From NCBI GenBank assembly GCA_035378845.1, contig DAOSUP010000004.1, forward strand, positions 62,001 to 126,000: a stretch of DNA of 64,000 nt, in the 5' to 3' direction. This document shows, piece by piece, positions 39,409 through 49,230 of this stretch. Made by a program: the position numbers and the translations under genes. The stretch comes from JAKOUL01 sp035378845. Lineage in GTDB: Bacteria > Dictyoglomota > Dictyoglomia > Dictyoglomales > Dictyoglomaceae. The stretch's first letter is position 1, and the number at the start of each line of letters is the position of its first letter. The notes beneath the pieces are model-generated. The model did not search any database, was not told the DNA's origin, and worked only from the letters and a program-made list of their open reading frames with translations.

Positions 39409-42236
39409 CTTACCTTTTCTTTCTCAGTAAAAAGAATTTTTCTTAAAAACTGCCCTGTATAAGAGTTAGGATTCATAGCAACCTCTTCAGGTGTACCTTG
39501 AGCTATGACCTCCCCTCCCCTATCTCCTCCTTCTGGACCAAGATCAATTACATAGTCTGCAGTCTTAACAACCTCTAAATTATGTTCAATAACAAGCACT
39601 GTATTTCCAGCATCTACAAGTCTATGTAGAAGATTTAAAAGTTTCTCCACATCTGCAAAATGAAGACCTGTAGTTGGTTCATCAAGAATATAAAAGGTTC
39701 TACCTGTACTCTTCTTAGAAAGTTCTGCAGCAAGCTTAATTCTCTGTGCTTCTCCTCCTGAGAGCGTAGTGGCAGATTGACCAAACTTTATATATCCTAA
39801 ACCTACATCATATAAGGTTTCTAATTTTCTTCTTATTGCTGGAAAGTTTTCAAAAAACTCTAAACCTTCCTCTACACTCATATCAAGAATATCTGCAATG
39901 TTTTTCCCTTTGAATGTAATCTCTAAGGTCTCACTATTATATCTTTTGCCTTTACAGACTTCACAAGGTATATAAATATCAGGTAGAAAGTGCATCTCCA
40001 CTTTTACCATACCTTCTCCTTTACAAGCCTCACATCTTCCACCCTTTACATTGAAACTAAACCTTCCTGGCCTATAACCACGCATTTTTGCCTCAGGAAG
40101 CTGAGCAAAAAGTTCTCTTATCATAGTAAAAAGACCAATATATGTAGCAGGATTAGATCTTGGAGTCCTTCCAATAGGAGACTGATCAATTACAATCACC
40201 TTATCTATGTATGCTGTGCCTTTTATATCATCATAATATTCACTTTTTATCTTTTTCCCGTGAAGAGCTTTTTGCAGTGCAGGATATATAATCTCTTCTA
40301 CTAAAGTACTCTTTCCAGAGCCAGAAACTCCTGTGAGACATACAAAGGTTCCTAAGGGAATATTTACATCTATATTTTTTAAATTTCTTGCTCGTGCACC
40401 TACTATTTCAAGCCATCTTCCACTTATTGGTCTTCTCTTTTTAGGAACAGGAATTTGTTTTTCTCCACGGAGATACTGAGCTGTTATTGAAGTAGGATTT
40501 TTTAAGACATCCTCAAGAGGTCCTGCCACTAATATTCTTCCCCCCTTTTCTCCTGCTCCAGGACCAATATCCACAATAAAATCAGCAGATCTTATAATCT
40601 CTTCATCATGCTCCACTACTATTATTGTATTACCAAGATCTCTGAGCCTTTTAAGATTTTCTATTAATCTTTTATTATCTCTGGGGTGAAGACCAACACT
40701 GGGCTCATCAAGAACATATATAACTCCTACAAGTCCAGAACCTATCTGAGTTGCAAGCTTAACCCTTTGAGACTCCCCTCCTGATAGGGTATCTGCAGAC
40801 CTGTCTAAAGTAAGATAATCCACACCAACTTCAATAAGAAATCTTGCCCTTTGAAGAATTTCCTTTAAAATAGGAGCTGCAATAATCCTTTCTCTTTCAG
40901 AGAGAGAAAGATTTTCAAAAAAAGATATTAACTCGTTAAAAGTAAAAGCTGAAACTTCTGCAATATTCTTTCCACCCACAAAGATAGAAAGTGCTTCTTT
41001 TTTTAATCTTTTCCCGCCGCATTCACTACAAGGAGAGAAAACCATAAATTTTTCATAAAAGGTTTTAATATCCTCAGATTCTGTCTCCTCATATTTTTTC
41101 ATAAAAATATTAATAACACCTTCAAAATGCCTATATCCATAGATACTCCAATCTGGAAAATCTACCTCTACAGCAAAAGGTACTCCATAAAGAATTGCTT
41201 TTATCTGATTTTCAGTAAAGAATTTTAGAGGAGTATTCAATGTAAAGCCAAGCTTCTTACCAACTTCACTAAGGAGAATTTTATAATATGGAGAAATCTC
41301 CTTTCCCCAAGGAGTAATTGCTCCTTCTGATATAGATTTTTCAAAATCTAAAATAAGATCAGGATCAAACTCCTTTTTACCTCCAAGACCAGAACAGGCA
41401 GGACATGCCCCATAAGGACTGTTAAAAGAAAAGAGTCTGGGAGTAATCTCTCCAAAACTAAAACCACATATAGGACATGAAAAGTTCTCACTGAAAAGAT
41501 GCTCCTCAACCTCTTCTTCTACAGATTTCTCAACAACTATTAAACCTCCACTAAGCTTTAAAGCAAGCTCCACAGAATCAGAAAGACGTGTTTTAATATC
41601 GGGTTTTATTACAAGCCTATCTATAACCACGTATATATCATGCTTCTTGTTCTTATCCATATCTATATCTTCATCTAATGTGTACATCTCACCATCTACC
41701 TTTACACGTAAAAAACCTTCTTTTCTTAAGTTATCAAGAAGCTTCTTATACTCTCCTTTTCTACCTCTTACCACAGGAGAAAGAATTTGAATTTTTGTCC
41801 CTTCTTCCCAAGATAAGATCTTCTCAACAATTTCTTGAGGTGTTTGAGCCGAGATCTCTATACCACAATTAGGACAATGAGGCTTACCAATATTAGCAAA
41901 AAGAAGTCTTAAATAGTCATAAATTTCAGTGACAGTACCTACTGTGGAACGAGGATTTTTTATTACTGTTTTTTGCTCTATGGAAATAGCAGGCGATAAT
42001 CCCTCAATAATATCCACATCTGGTTTATTAATCTGTCCTAAAAATTGACGTGCATATGTAGAAAGAGACTCTACATATCTTCTCTGTCCTTCTGCATATA
42101 TGGTATCAAAAGCAAGGGAAGATTTCCCTGATCCACTAAGCCCTGTGAATACAATAAATTTATCCCTGGGCAAATCTACATTCACATTTTTTAAGTTGTG
42201 TTCTCTTGCTCCTCTTATTTTTATACATCCACTCAT
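39405..42236 (-). CDS. uvrA: Excinuclease ABC subunit A
   Basis: 943 aa, standard length. Two ABC ATPase halves: Walker A GLSGSGKSSLAFDTIYAEG (about 31-49) and GVSGSGKSTLVEEII (about 635-649), signatures LSGGESQRVKLATQIGSG and LSGGEAQRIKLAAELSK, and zinc-finger Cys pairs CPICGF..CPACSG and CEACKGEG..CEVCKGKRY. It recognises damaged DNA for nucleotide excision repair together with UvrB, whose gene is directly upstream and overlaps by 4 bases. No uvrC is in the window. Confidence 0.97.
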   Translation of the reverse strand: MSGCIKIRGAREHNLKNVNVDLPRDKFIVFTGLSGSGKSSLAFDTIYAEGQRRYVESLSTYARQFLGQINKPDVDIIEGLSPAISIEQKTVIKNPRSTVGTVTEIYDYLRLLFANIGKPHCPNCGIEISAQTPQEIVEKILSWEEGTKIQILSPVVRGRKGEYKKLLDNLRKEGFLRVKVDGEMYTLDEDIDMDKNKKHDIYVVIDRLVIKPDIKTRLSDSVELALKLSGGLIVVEKSVEEEVEEHLFSENFSCPICGFSFGEITPRLFSFNSPYGACPACSGLGGKKEFDPDLILDFEKSISEGAITPWGKEISPYYKILLSEVGKKLGFTLNTPLKFFTENQIKAILYGVPFAVEVDFPDWSIYGYRHFEGVINIFMKKYEETESEDIKTFYEKFMVFSPCSECGGKRLKKEALSIFVGGKNIAEVSAFTFNELISFFENLSLSERERIIAAPILKEILQRARFLIEVGVDYLTLDRSADTLSGGESQRVKLATQIGSGLVGVIYVLDEPSVGLHPRDNKRLIENLKRLRDLGNTIIVVEHDEEIIRSADFIVDIGPGAGEKGGRILVAGPLEDVLKNPTSITAQYLRGEKQIPVPKKRRPISGRWLEIVGARARNLKNIDVNIPLGTFVCLTGVSGSGKSTLVEEIIYPALQKALHGKKIKSEYYDDIKGTAYIDKVIVIDQSPIGRTPRSNPATYIGLFTMIRELFAQLPEAKMRGYRPGRFSFNVKGGRCEACKGEGMVKVEMHFLPDIYIPCEVCKGKRYNSETLEITFKGKNIADILDMSVEEGLEFFENFPAIRRKLETLYDVGLGYIKFGQSATTLSGGEAQRIKLAAELSKKSTGRTFYILDEPTTGLHFADVEKLLNLLHRLVDAGNTVLVIEHNLEVVKTADYVIDLGPEGGDRGGEVIAQGTPEEVAMNPNSYTGQFLRKILFTEKEKVR

Positions 42237-44221
42237 AATTTTGTCTTTCTCTTTAACTCCTCTTTAAGATCTTTTATCTGATTCCTTAAATAAGCTGCCC
42301 TTTCAAAATCAAGTTCTGCTGCTGCCTCATACATCTCCTTCTCAATCTCTTTTATTACATCTTCTATCTCATCTATAGAAAGTTTCTTAGACATTGTCTT
42401 GTAATCTACCTGATTCTCCTTTACTGCCTCTACAAATTGAAATACTTCCTTTACTGATTTCTTAATGCTTCTTGGCACAATGCCATTAGCTTTATTATAT
42501 TCCATTTGAATTTTGCGTCTTCTCTCAGTCTCTTCAATAGCTCTTCTCATAGAATCTGTTATTGTGTCTGCATACATTATTACCTTTCCATTTACATTTC
42601 TTGCTGCTCTTCCCATAACTTGGATAAGAGACCTTTCAGATCTCAAAAAACCTTCCCTATCAGCATCAAGAATTGCTATCAAAGATACTTCAGGAAGATC
42701 AAGACCTTCTCTTAAAAGGTTTATACCTACTAAAACATCAAATTTACCAAGTCTTAAATCCTGAAGTATACTTGTCCTTTCAAAAGTTTCAATCTCTGAG
42801 TGAAGGTATGTTACCTTCACACCTAAATTTGAAAGATACTCTGCTAAATCTTCTGCAGTCCTTTTTGTAAGAGTGGTAACCAGTGCTCTTTCTCCATGAG
42901 ATACTATCTCTTTAATCTGAGACACAAGATGTTCTATCTGCCCCTCAGTAGGATGCACTTCTATCTCAGGATCTAAGAGCCCTGTAGGTCTTACAAGTTG
43001 TTCCACCACTTGTTCTGAAATAGAAAATTCAAACTCTGCTGGTGTTGCAGAGACAAATATTACCTGAGGTATTCTCTCCCAAAACTCTTCAAAGAGAAGA
43101 GGTCTATTATCATAAGCCGATGGAAGCCTAAAACCATATTCCACAAGACTATCTTTCCTTGCTCTATCCCCATTATACATAGCTCTAATTTGAGGAATAG
43201 TGAGATGAGACTCATCAATAAAGAGCAAAAAATCATCAGGGAAATAATCAAGAAGAGTATAAGGTGGTTCCCCTGGTTTTCTACCATCTAAATGTCTTGA
43301 GTAATTTTCTATTCCTTTGCAATATCCTATCTCTCTTAAAAGCTCTAAATCATACATTGTTCTTGCTTCAAGTCTTTTTGCCTCTAAAAATTTTCCTTGA
43401 ACTTTTAACTCTTCCACTCTCTCTTCAAGCTCCTTTTTTATAGATTCCATAGCTCTTTCCAATTTCTCAGCAGGAGCCACATAGTGTGTAGCAGGATAGA
43501 TAAAAACTTCATCCCAGGAATAAACCTTTTTACCACTTACAGGATCAAACTCCACAATCTTTTCTACGGTATCTCCCCAGTACTCTACTCTGATTGCAGT
43601 CTCTCCACCAATAGGAAATATCTCAACCACATCTCCCCTTACTCTAAATTTTCCTCTGGTAAATTCATAATCATTTCTTTCATATTGAAGTTTCACGAGT
43701 TTTCTAAGAAGTAAATCTCTGGGAAATTCCTCCCCAGCACCTATTCTAAAAACCATATTTTCATAATCTTCAGGAGAACCAAGCCCATATATACAGGATA
43801 CACTGGCAACCACTATGACATCTCTTCGTGAGAGAAGAGCACTGGTAGCTCTATGTCTCAGTCTATCTATGCGATCATTTATATCCGCATCTTTTTCAAT
43901 ATAAGTATCAGTCTGGGGAATATAGGCTTCAGGCTGATAGTAATCATAATAGCTGACAAAATACTCCACTGCATTATATGGGAAAAATTCTTTGAATTCA
44001 CTATAAAGTTGAGCAGCGAGAGTTTTATTTGGGGCTATAACCAGTGTTGGTTTCTGAACATTGGCAATGATGTTTGCCATGGTAAAGGTCTTACCAGAAC
44101 CAGTAACTCCTATAAGAGTTTGATATCTTAAACCCTTTTTAACTCCCTCGGTAAGTTTTTCTATTGCCTGAGGTTGATCTCCACAAGGCTTAAACTCTGA
44201 GACTAATATAAACCCACTCAT
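42233..44221 (-). CDS. uvrB: Excinuclease ABC subunit B
   Basis: 662 aa. Helicase motif I GVTGSGKTFTMAN (about 38-50), the beta-hairpin YYDYYQPEAYIPQTDTYIE region, DESHLT, VSATPAEFE, LREGLDLPEVSLIAILDADR and GRAARN, then the C-terminal UVR domain (about 620-655) that binds UvrC. It verifies damage after loading by UvrA. It begins 3 bases after coaE and is coupled to uvrA. Confidence 0.97.
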   Translation of the reverse strand: MSGFILVSEFKPCGDQPQAIEKLTEGVKKGLRYQTLIGVTGSGKTFTMANIIANVQKPTLVIAPNKTLAAQLYSEFKEFFPYNAVEYFVSYYDYYQPEAYIPQTDTYIEKDADINDRIDRLRHRATSALLSRRDVIVVASVSCIYGLGSPEDYENMVFRIGAGEEFPRDLLLRKLVKLQYERNDYEFTRGKFRVRGDVVEIFPIGGETAIRVEYWGDTVEKIVEFDPVSGKKVYSWDEVFIYPATHYVAPAEKLERAMESIKKELEERVEELKVQGKFLEAKRLEARTMYDLELLREIGYCKGIENYSRHLDGRKPGEPPYTLLDYFPDDFLLFIDESHLTIPQIRAMYNGDRARKDSLVEYGFRLPSAYDNRPLLFEEFWERIPQVIFVSATPAEFEFSISEQVVEQLVRPTGLLDPEIEVHPTEGQIEHLVSQIKEIVSHGERALVTTLTKRTAEDLAEYLSNLGVKVTYLHSEIETFERTSILQDLRLGKFDVLVGINLLREGLDLPEVSLIAILDADREGFLRSERSLIQVMGRAARNVNGKVIMYADTITDSMRRAIEETERRRKIQMEYNKANGIVPRSIKKSVKEVFQFVEAVKENQVDYKTMSKKLSIDEIEDVIKEIEKEMYEAAAELDFERAAYLRNQIKDLKEELKRKTKL

Positions 44222-44224
44222 AAC

Positions 44225-44833
44225 TTACTCCAATCTTTTATTATATATCATTCTACGAAGATATGAAATTCTATTCATAACCTGATCTTTTGTACTTTCA
44301 ACATCTCCCACATTATATATGATAAAATCAGCTTTTTTTATTTTCTCTTCCATAGGCATCTGAGATTTTATTCTAAGAAGAGCCTCCTCTTCTGTTACCT
44401 TATCCCTTGAAACTATCCTTTCAATCTGCATTTCCAAAGGAGCATACACTACCCATACTTCATCAAACCAATCCTCAACTCCCACCTCAAAAAGCAAAGG
44501 TATCTCCACAGCAACAATATCATAAAAATCTATTAATTCTAATCTCCTTTTTATCTCTTGAAGTACAGGAGGATGAAGAAGAGCATTTAGCTTTTCCCTA
44601 TCCTCTCTATTAGAAAATATAATCTTTGCAAGCTTTTTTCTATTTAGAATACCATTATCAAATACCTCTTCACCAAATATTTCCTTAATCCTGTTTTGAT
44701 AAAATTTTTCTTCTAAGAGTTCATGTACTATCTCATCAGCGCTTATTACGGGTACTTTTATCTCCTCAAGAGTATTTCCCACTAATGTTTTTCCTGTAGC
44801 TATACCACCTGTAATTCCTATTTTATAGCTCAT
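44225..44833 (-). CDS. coaE: Dephospho-CoA kinase
   Basis: 202 aa. P-loop GITGGIATGKTLVGN (6-20), VISADEIVHELL (about 29-40), IAVEIPLLFEVGVEDWFDEV-type lid region and RIKSQMPMEEKIKKADFII near the end. It performs the last step of coenzyme A synthesis. It overlaps the polA stop by 4 bases, a common polA-coaE arrangement in bacteria. Confidence 0.94.
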   Translation of the reverse strand: MSYKIGITGGIATGKTLVGNTLEEIKVPVISADEIVHELLEEKFYQNRIKEIFGEEVFDNGILNRKKLAKIIFSNREDREKLNALLHPPVLQEIKRRLELIDFYDIVAVEIPLLFEVGVEDWFDEVWVVYAPLEMQIERIVSRDKVTEEEALLRIKSQMPMEEKIKKADFIIYNVGDVESTKDQVMNRISYLRRMIYNKRLE

Positions 44834-47421
44834 TTTAATTCTGAAAGATTTTTACCTATAGAAATTTCTACCAAAAGAGGAACTGAAAGTTCCACCACAT
44901 GCTCCATTTTATCCTTAGCCATTCTTGAGACAAACTCAATCTCATCTTCTGGTACTTCTAATACCAATTCATCATGAATCTGAAGAAGAATTTTTGACTT
45001 TAAATTCCTATTTTCAATCTCTTTAAAAATCTCTATCATAGCAAGTTTTATAATATCTGCAGATGTTCCCTGTATGGGAGCATTAATAGCAATTCTCTCA
45101 TAAAGACTTCTTATCTGCTTATTTACACTCCTTATCTCTGGCACATATCTTTTTCTACCAAAAAGTGTCTTTACAAAGCCACTTTCTCGTGCCTCATTTA
45201 AAGACTTCTCAATATAAAGCTTTACCTTTGGATAATGCTTAAAGTATGTATCAATAAATTTTTCAGCCTCTTCAGGCATAAGTCCTGTGGTCTCAGAAAG
45301 ACCAAAGGCAGAGATTCCATAAATTATACCAAAGTTTACTGCCTTGGCTCGGGATCTTAAAAGACTATCCACCTGATCTTCAGGGACTCCAAAGATCTCG
45401 GAAGCAGTCTTTCTATGAATATCTTCTCCATTGCAAAAAGCCTCTATTAATTTAGGCTCTTGAGATAGATGGGCAAGGATTCTAAGCTCTATCTGAGAAT
45501 AATCCAATGATACAAAATAGTAGCCTTCTTCTGCAATAAACGCCTTTCTTATCTTTCTTCCCTCTTCACTTTTTATGGGAATATTCTGAAGATTGGGTTC
45601 ACTACTGCTTAATCTTCCTGTGGCAGTACCTGTAGGATTAAAATTACCATGTATCCTTCCCGTCTTAGGATCTACAAGATTTGGAAGGGCATCTACATAA
45701 GTACTTTTTAGTTTATAAAATTCTCTATATTGTAAGATCTTAGGCACAATAGGATGAACATTTGCTATACTTTGAAGAACCGAAGAAGATGTAGAATATC
45801 CAGACTTTCCTTTTTTCCCCTTAGGAAGCTTTAATCTTTCAAAAAGTACCTCTGAAAGTTGCTTTGGCGAATTTATATTAAATCTCATACCTGCCAAAGA
45901 AAAGATCTCTTCTTCTAAATTATTTAATTTCTCCCCAAACTCCTTTGAAAGCCCCTTCAGATAATCTATATCTACCTTTATTCCCCACTTTTCCATGGAG
46001 TAAAGCACAGGAATAAGTGGGATCTCTATATCAAAAAATACCTTATCAAGCTCTTCAATACTTATTTTCTCCTCAAAAATTCTTTTTAGTAGAAGAAGAT
46101 ATCCTGCATATTTTTGTGGAAGTGTAACAGACTTCCCTAAGTATTCTCTAATAAGAATCTCCAAGGAGTGATTTTGCCTTTCAGGATTTAAAAGATATGA
46201 TGCAATACTCACATCAAAAACCTTTCCCTTTATCTTACCTGAAAGGAAATGAAGATCTCTCTGAATATATGAACCTATCTTTTCAATATCTTCGTCAGCC
46301 AAAATATTTTCAAATTTCTTCCTCAGAGCATCGTTAAAATCTGATGATGAGATAAAATAACCTTCTCCATCATCAAAGGAGAGCGAAATCCCTTCAAAAT
46401 TTTTCTCTCCTATACATTTAAAAGCAATACATTTATGACTTTTTGCAATATCCTCTATATCAAAATCTATCTCTTTAAATACTATATTCTCCTCTTCTTT
46501 AAAATCTGGGAAAAGCTTTTGTATAACACTTCTAAGTTCAAACTTCTCTAAAAAATTAATTAATTCATCACTCTTTTTTATATTTATAGGACTAAGAGGA
46601 ATATCCTTTTTAATATTTTTCAGAGTCACAAGATCTAAATTTCTCTCAATAAGCTCCCAATTCTCCTCAATAACCTTTTTAATATCATCATCAAGAAGAG
46701 GGATTTTTTCCTTAAGATCCTCTATGGAATCTATCTCCTCTAAAATCTTTGCTGCCTTTTTAGGACCTATGCCAGGTACTCCAGGAATATTATCAGATTC
46801 ATCTCCCACAAGAACTTTATAGAGGGGAATTTTATATGGTGGAATTCCAAATCTCTCTTTTACTTTCTGAGGATCATATATGGTAAACTCGCTAATACCT
46901 TTTTGGGGATGGATTAAGAGGCAATCTTCTGAAACCAGTTGGAGAAGATCCAGATCTCCTGAAAGGATATACTTCTGATATCCCACATAATTATTTACTG
47001 CAGTAGATATTAAATCATCTGCCTCATATCCTGGCTCTTCTATAATAGAAATATTAGACATTCTTAAAAATTCCTTTATCCAAGGGAGCTGAGCCTTCAG
47101 GTCATCTTTCATAGGGGGTCTTTTAGCCTTATACTCTTTGTACAATATATGTCTGAATGTGGGCTCTGGAAGATCAAAAGCAACCCCTAAAAGAGATGGC
47201 TTAAAATCTTCTATCGCCTTCAGAAGTATCCTTACAAAACCATAAAGGGCATTGGTAAGCTCCCCATTTTTTGTTTTTAACGGAGGAATAGCATAGTACA
47301 CCCTATAGATGATACTGGATCCATCTATTAAAAGAATACTCTCTTTTTTATTTTCTTCATCTTTTTTACTTTCTTCTTTTTTCTCCTCAAGAAGAAGATC
47401 CCATAGAGATTTTTGCTCCAT
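44830..47421 (-). CDS. polA: DNA polymerase I
   Basis: 863 aa. The 5'-3' exonuclease domain (about 25-290; LLIDGSSIIYRVYYA, YEADDLISTAV, SGDLDLLQLV, GDESDNIPGVPGIGPKKA) is intact. The 3'-5' exonuclease region (about 305-480) has lost the DxE motif (CIAFKCIGEKN where DTET is expected), so proofreading is probably absent, as in Taq. The polymerase domain has DYSQIELRILAHLS, RSRAKAVNFGIIYG and QIHDELVLEVP. An unusual N-terminal 25-residue extension begins EQKSLWDLL, which resembles a beta-clamp-binding motif. It is the gene after radC. Confidence 0.96.
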   Translation of the reverse strand: MEQKSLWDLLLEEKKEESKKDEENKKESILLIDGSSIIYRVYYAIPPLKTKNGELTNALYGFVRILLKAIEDFKPSLLGVAFDLPEPTFRHILYKEYKAKRPPMKDDLKAQLPWIKEFLRMSNISIIEEPGYEADDLISTAVNNYVGYQKYILSGDLDLLQLVSEDCLLIHPQKGISEFTIYDPQKVKERFGIPPYKIPLYKVLVGDESDNIPGVPGIGPKKAAKILEEIDSIEDLKEKIPLLDDDIKKVIEENWELIERNLDLVTLKNIKKDIPLSPINIKKSDELINFLEKFELRSVIQKLFPDFKEEENIVFKEIDFDIEDIAKSHKCIAFKCIGEKNFEGISLSFDDGEGYFISSSDFNDALRKKFENILADEDIEKIGSYIQRDLHFLSGKIKGKVFDVSIASYLLNPERQNHSLEILIREYLGKSVTLPQKYAGYLLLLKRIFEEKISIEELDKVFFDIEIPLIPVLYSMEKWGIKVDIDYLKGLSKEFGEKLNNLEEEIFSLAGMRFNINSPKQLSEVLFERLKLPKGKKGKSGYSTSSSVLQSIANVHPIVPKILQYREFYKLKSTYVDALPNLVDPKTGRIHGNFNPTGTATGRLSSSEPNLQNIPIKSEEGRKIRKAFIAEEGYYFVSLDYSQIELRILAHLSQEPKLIEAFCNGEDIHRKTASEIFGVPEDQVDSLLRSRAKAVNFGIIYGISAFGLSETTGLMPEEAEKFIDTYFKHYPKVKLYIEKSLNEARESGFVKTLFGRKRYVPEIRSVNKQIRSLYERIAINAPIQGTSADIIKLAMIEIFKEIENRNLKSKILLQIHDELVLEVPEDEIEFVSRMAKDKMEHVVELSVPLLVEISIGKNLSELK

Positions 47422-47424
47422 AAT

Positions 47425-48111
47425 TTAGATATATCCTTTTTCTCTCATACTCAAATATTTCCCATCAGATATGATAAGATGGTCTAAAAATTCAAGCCCT
47501 ATAATCTTCCCTGCCTCTATAATTCTTTTTGTAAAAATTATATCATCTTCACTGGGAGATATATCTCCACTGGGATGATTATGAGCCAATATAAGCTTTA
47601 CTGCATTCTCTTGAAGGGCATACTTCAAAATCTCTCTTGGTTTAGCATAAACAATGTTTAGGTTACCTTTAGCTATGAGCTTCTTACTCAGACATTTGTT
47701 CTTTATATCCAAGTAGGCACAGAAAAGATGCTCCTCTTTTAAATTCATAAAGTCACTGCTAAATAAAGAAAATGCATCCTGAGATTCTTTAATGTTCTTA
47801 CCAAAAAAATCTTCCCTTTCAGAAAATATCCTTCTTCCAAATTCAGCAGCAGCTTTTATTTGGATAGCCTTTGCTACTCCTATACCAGGAAACTTCATTA
47901 ATTCCCCTATCCCAAGCTCAGCAATCTTTTTCAGATCTCCAAACTCTAAGATAAGATTTTGAGAAAGCTCATATACAGAGACGCCTTTACTCCCTGTTCC
48001 CAGAATTACTGCAAGAAGTTCAGAATCAGAAAGTACTGATGCTCCATAATTAAGAAGCCTCTCTCTGGGTCTTTCCGTGGATGGGAAGTCTTTAATCTTT
48101 CTTTTCTTCAT
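47425..48111 (-). CDS. radC: RadC-like JAB/MPN domain protein
   Basis: 228 aa. The helix-hairpin-helix start (RERLLNYGASVLSDSELLAVIL, quoted as RERLLNYGA and LSDSELLAVILGTG) and FPGIGVAKAIQIKAA lead to the JAMM metal motif AHNHPSGDISPSEDD (about 175-189). The family was once linked to DNA repair but its activity is unresolved. Its first 20 bases overlap the upstream coiled-coil gene and it ends 3 bases before polA. Confidence 0.92.
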   Translation of the reverse strand: MKKRKIKDFPSTERPRERLLNYGASVLSDSELLAVILGTGSKGVSVYELSQNLILEFGDLKKIAELGIGELMKFPGIGVAKAIQIKAAAEFGRRIFSEREDFFGKNIKESQDAFSLFSSDFMNLKEEHLFCAYLDIKNKCLSKKLIAKGNLNIVYAKPREILKYALQENAVKLILAHNHPSGDISPSEDDIIFTKRIIEAGKIIGLEFLDHLIISDGKYLSMREKGYI

Positions 48112-48514
48112 CTACTACAGCAGGAATTTTACTTACATCTTCAGGCTCAAGCTTCTCTTCCTTTGCAATTTCTTCAATTTCCTTTTGTTTATCAGAAATC
48201 TTTGTTTCAATATCAGTAAGCTCTTTTAAAAGATCATCAAACTTTTCTTTAAGTAGCGGCTCCTCATTTTTAAGAGCATCATATAATCTCTCTCCCATCT
48301 TTTTGAAAGAATCAGTTCTATTTCCTTCTAAGATTAAAATATCTGCCTTTAACTTCCCTATCTTTGCAAGTTTTGCTGACTCTTTACCAAGAGTTTTTGC
48401 CATATCAGAGATAGCTTCTCCTGCCTTCTTTGCAGTCTCACCAGCCTTCTGAGCAAAAGATGAAACCTGTGGTTTCAAATCATCCCAAAGCTTTTTCCAT
48501 CTGTCTTCAGCCAT
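48092..48514 (-). CDS. Small helical coiled-coil protein
   Basis: 140 aa with Ala/Lys-rich amphipathic helix (about 15-55, FAQKAGETAKKAGEAISDMA) followed by a long Glu/Lys coiled coil (about 70-125) and an acidic tail. There is no signal peptide, membrane segment or enzyme motif. The first part looks like LEA- or phasin-like repeats. It is cytosolic. I do not recognise the family. It is encoded 4 bases after the prepilin gene and overlaps radC. Confidence 0.65.
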   Translation of the reverse strand: MAEDRWKKLWDDLKPQVSSFAQKAGETAKKAGEAISDMAKTLGKESAKLAKIGKLKADILILEGNRTDSFKKMGERLYDALKNEEPLLKEKFDDLLKELTDIETKISDKQKEIEEIAKEEKLEPEDVSKIPAVVDEEKKD

Positions 48515-48518
48515 TTGC

Positions 48519-48947
48519 TTACTCCTCCTTTATAACTATTTTATTTGAAAGAAGCAAAAGTCTCTTTATATTATACCTATTCCATATGGTTAATGTATAG
48601 ACATTTTCCAAAGGATCATATGTATAAGTAATCTGATAATGATCATTATTCTCATCAGAGTAAGGCTGGTTATTATAAGGATTATCAGGCATCTTTTTAT
48701 TAGGAAGATGATCTTCTAAAGAATGATATAGATCATCTAAACTTGTAGCTACTGGGTACCTTCCCTTACTGTCAACAGCATACATCTCCAAAGTGACATG
48801 AAGAAGTCTCAAGGAAGAGATAGCAGCACCTTCCCTTGCCTTTTCTATACCTGAAAGATAAGCTCCTCCACCTATAATAGCAAGGATAGAGATGATAATA
48901 ATAACCACCAAAAGTTCAATAATTGTAAATCCTCTTTTATCTCCCAA
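48519..48947 (-). CDS. Type IV prepilin / GspG-like pseudopilin
   Basis: 142 aa. The prepilin site G-FTIIELLVVIIII (Gly6/Phe7, Glu11) is perfect: a short basic leader, cleavage by prepilin peptidase, then a hydrophobic helix. The C-terminal domain (KMPDNPYNNQPYSDEN) resembles the calcium-loop area of GspG. It is exported to the periplasmic face of the inner membrane and polymerised by PilB/PilC, encoded upstream past the sigma factor gene. A hairpin lies 26 bases upstream. Confidence 0.85.
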   Translation of the reverse strand: MGDKRGFTIIELLVVIIIISILAIIGGGAYLSGIEKAREGAAISSLRLLHVTLEMYAVDSKGRYPVATSLDDLYHSLEDHLPNKKMPDNPYNNQPYSDENNDHYQITYTYDPLENVYTLTIWNRYNIKRLLLLSNKIVIKEE

Positions 48948-48972
48948 TATTAATCCCCCCTATGTAAAAAGT

Positions 48973-48998
48973 AAGGGCAAGCTTTTTAGCTTGCCCTT
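48973..48998. terminator. Hairpin upstream of the prepilin gene
   Basis: AAGGGCAAGC (48973-48982), 6-base loop, GCTTGCCCTT (48989-48998): ten perfect pairs. On + it is followed by a T run; on - by TTACTTTTTAC within the leader of the prepilin gene. It probably ends whatever is transcribed through the gap. Confidence 0.6.
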
Positions 48999-49033
48999 TT
49001 TTTAAAGAATATTTTTTGCTAATTTAAATATGT

Positions 49034-49166
49034 TTAGTGGTTGGAGAGGGTAATTACAGGCTTAGTNNNNNNNNNNNNNNNNNNNNNNNNNNNNNNNNNN
49101 NNNNNNNNNNNNNNNNNNNNNNNNNNNNNNNNNNNNNNNNNNNNNNNNNNNNNNNNNNNNNNNNNN
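49034..49166 (-). other. Assembly gap (49067-49166) with a possible lost small gene
   Basis: One hundred Ns mark an unknown length. On the right edge a minus-strand -10 box points into the gap. On the left edge the minus strand reads TKPVITLSNH then a stop (49036-49034), which could be the tail of a short gene. The rest of 48948-49230 holds only the hairpin and AT-rich sequence. Confidence 0.4.
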
Positions 49167-49171
49167 TTAAC

Positions 49172-49200
49172 ATTATACCCCAAATTTTTATTTTTATGCA
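49172..49200 (-). promoter_or_regulatory. Possible promoter firing into the assembly gap
   Basis: Minus strand TGCATA (49200-49195), 17 bases, TATAAT (49177-49172), just before the N run and after the end of the sigma factor gene. Confidence 0.4.
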
Positions 49201-49230
49201 TTAAAATAAAGAAGTTTAACTAAAGCCATT

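Noticed and set aside
49041..49223. Short + strand reading frame that spans the first N gap
   Set aside because: It consists mostly of unknown residues and depends on the arbitrary gap length.
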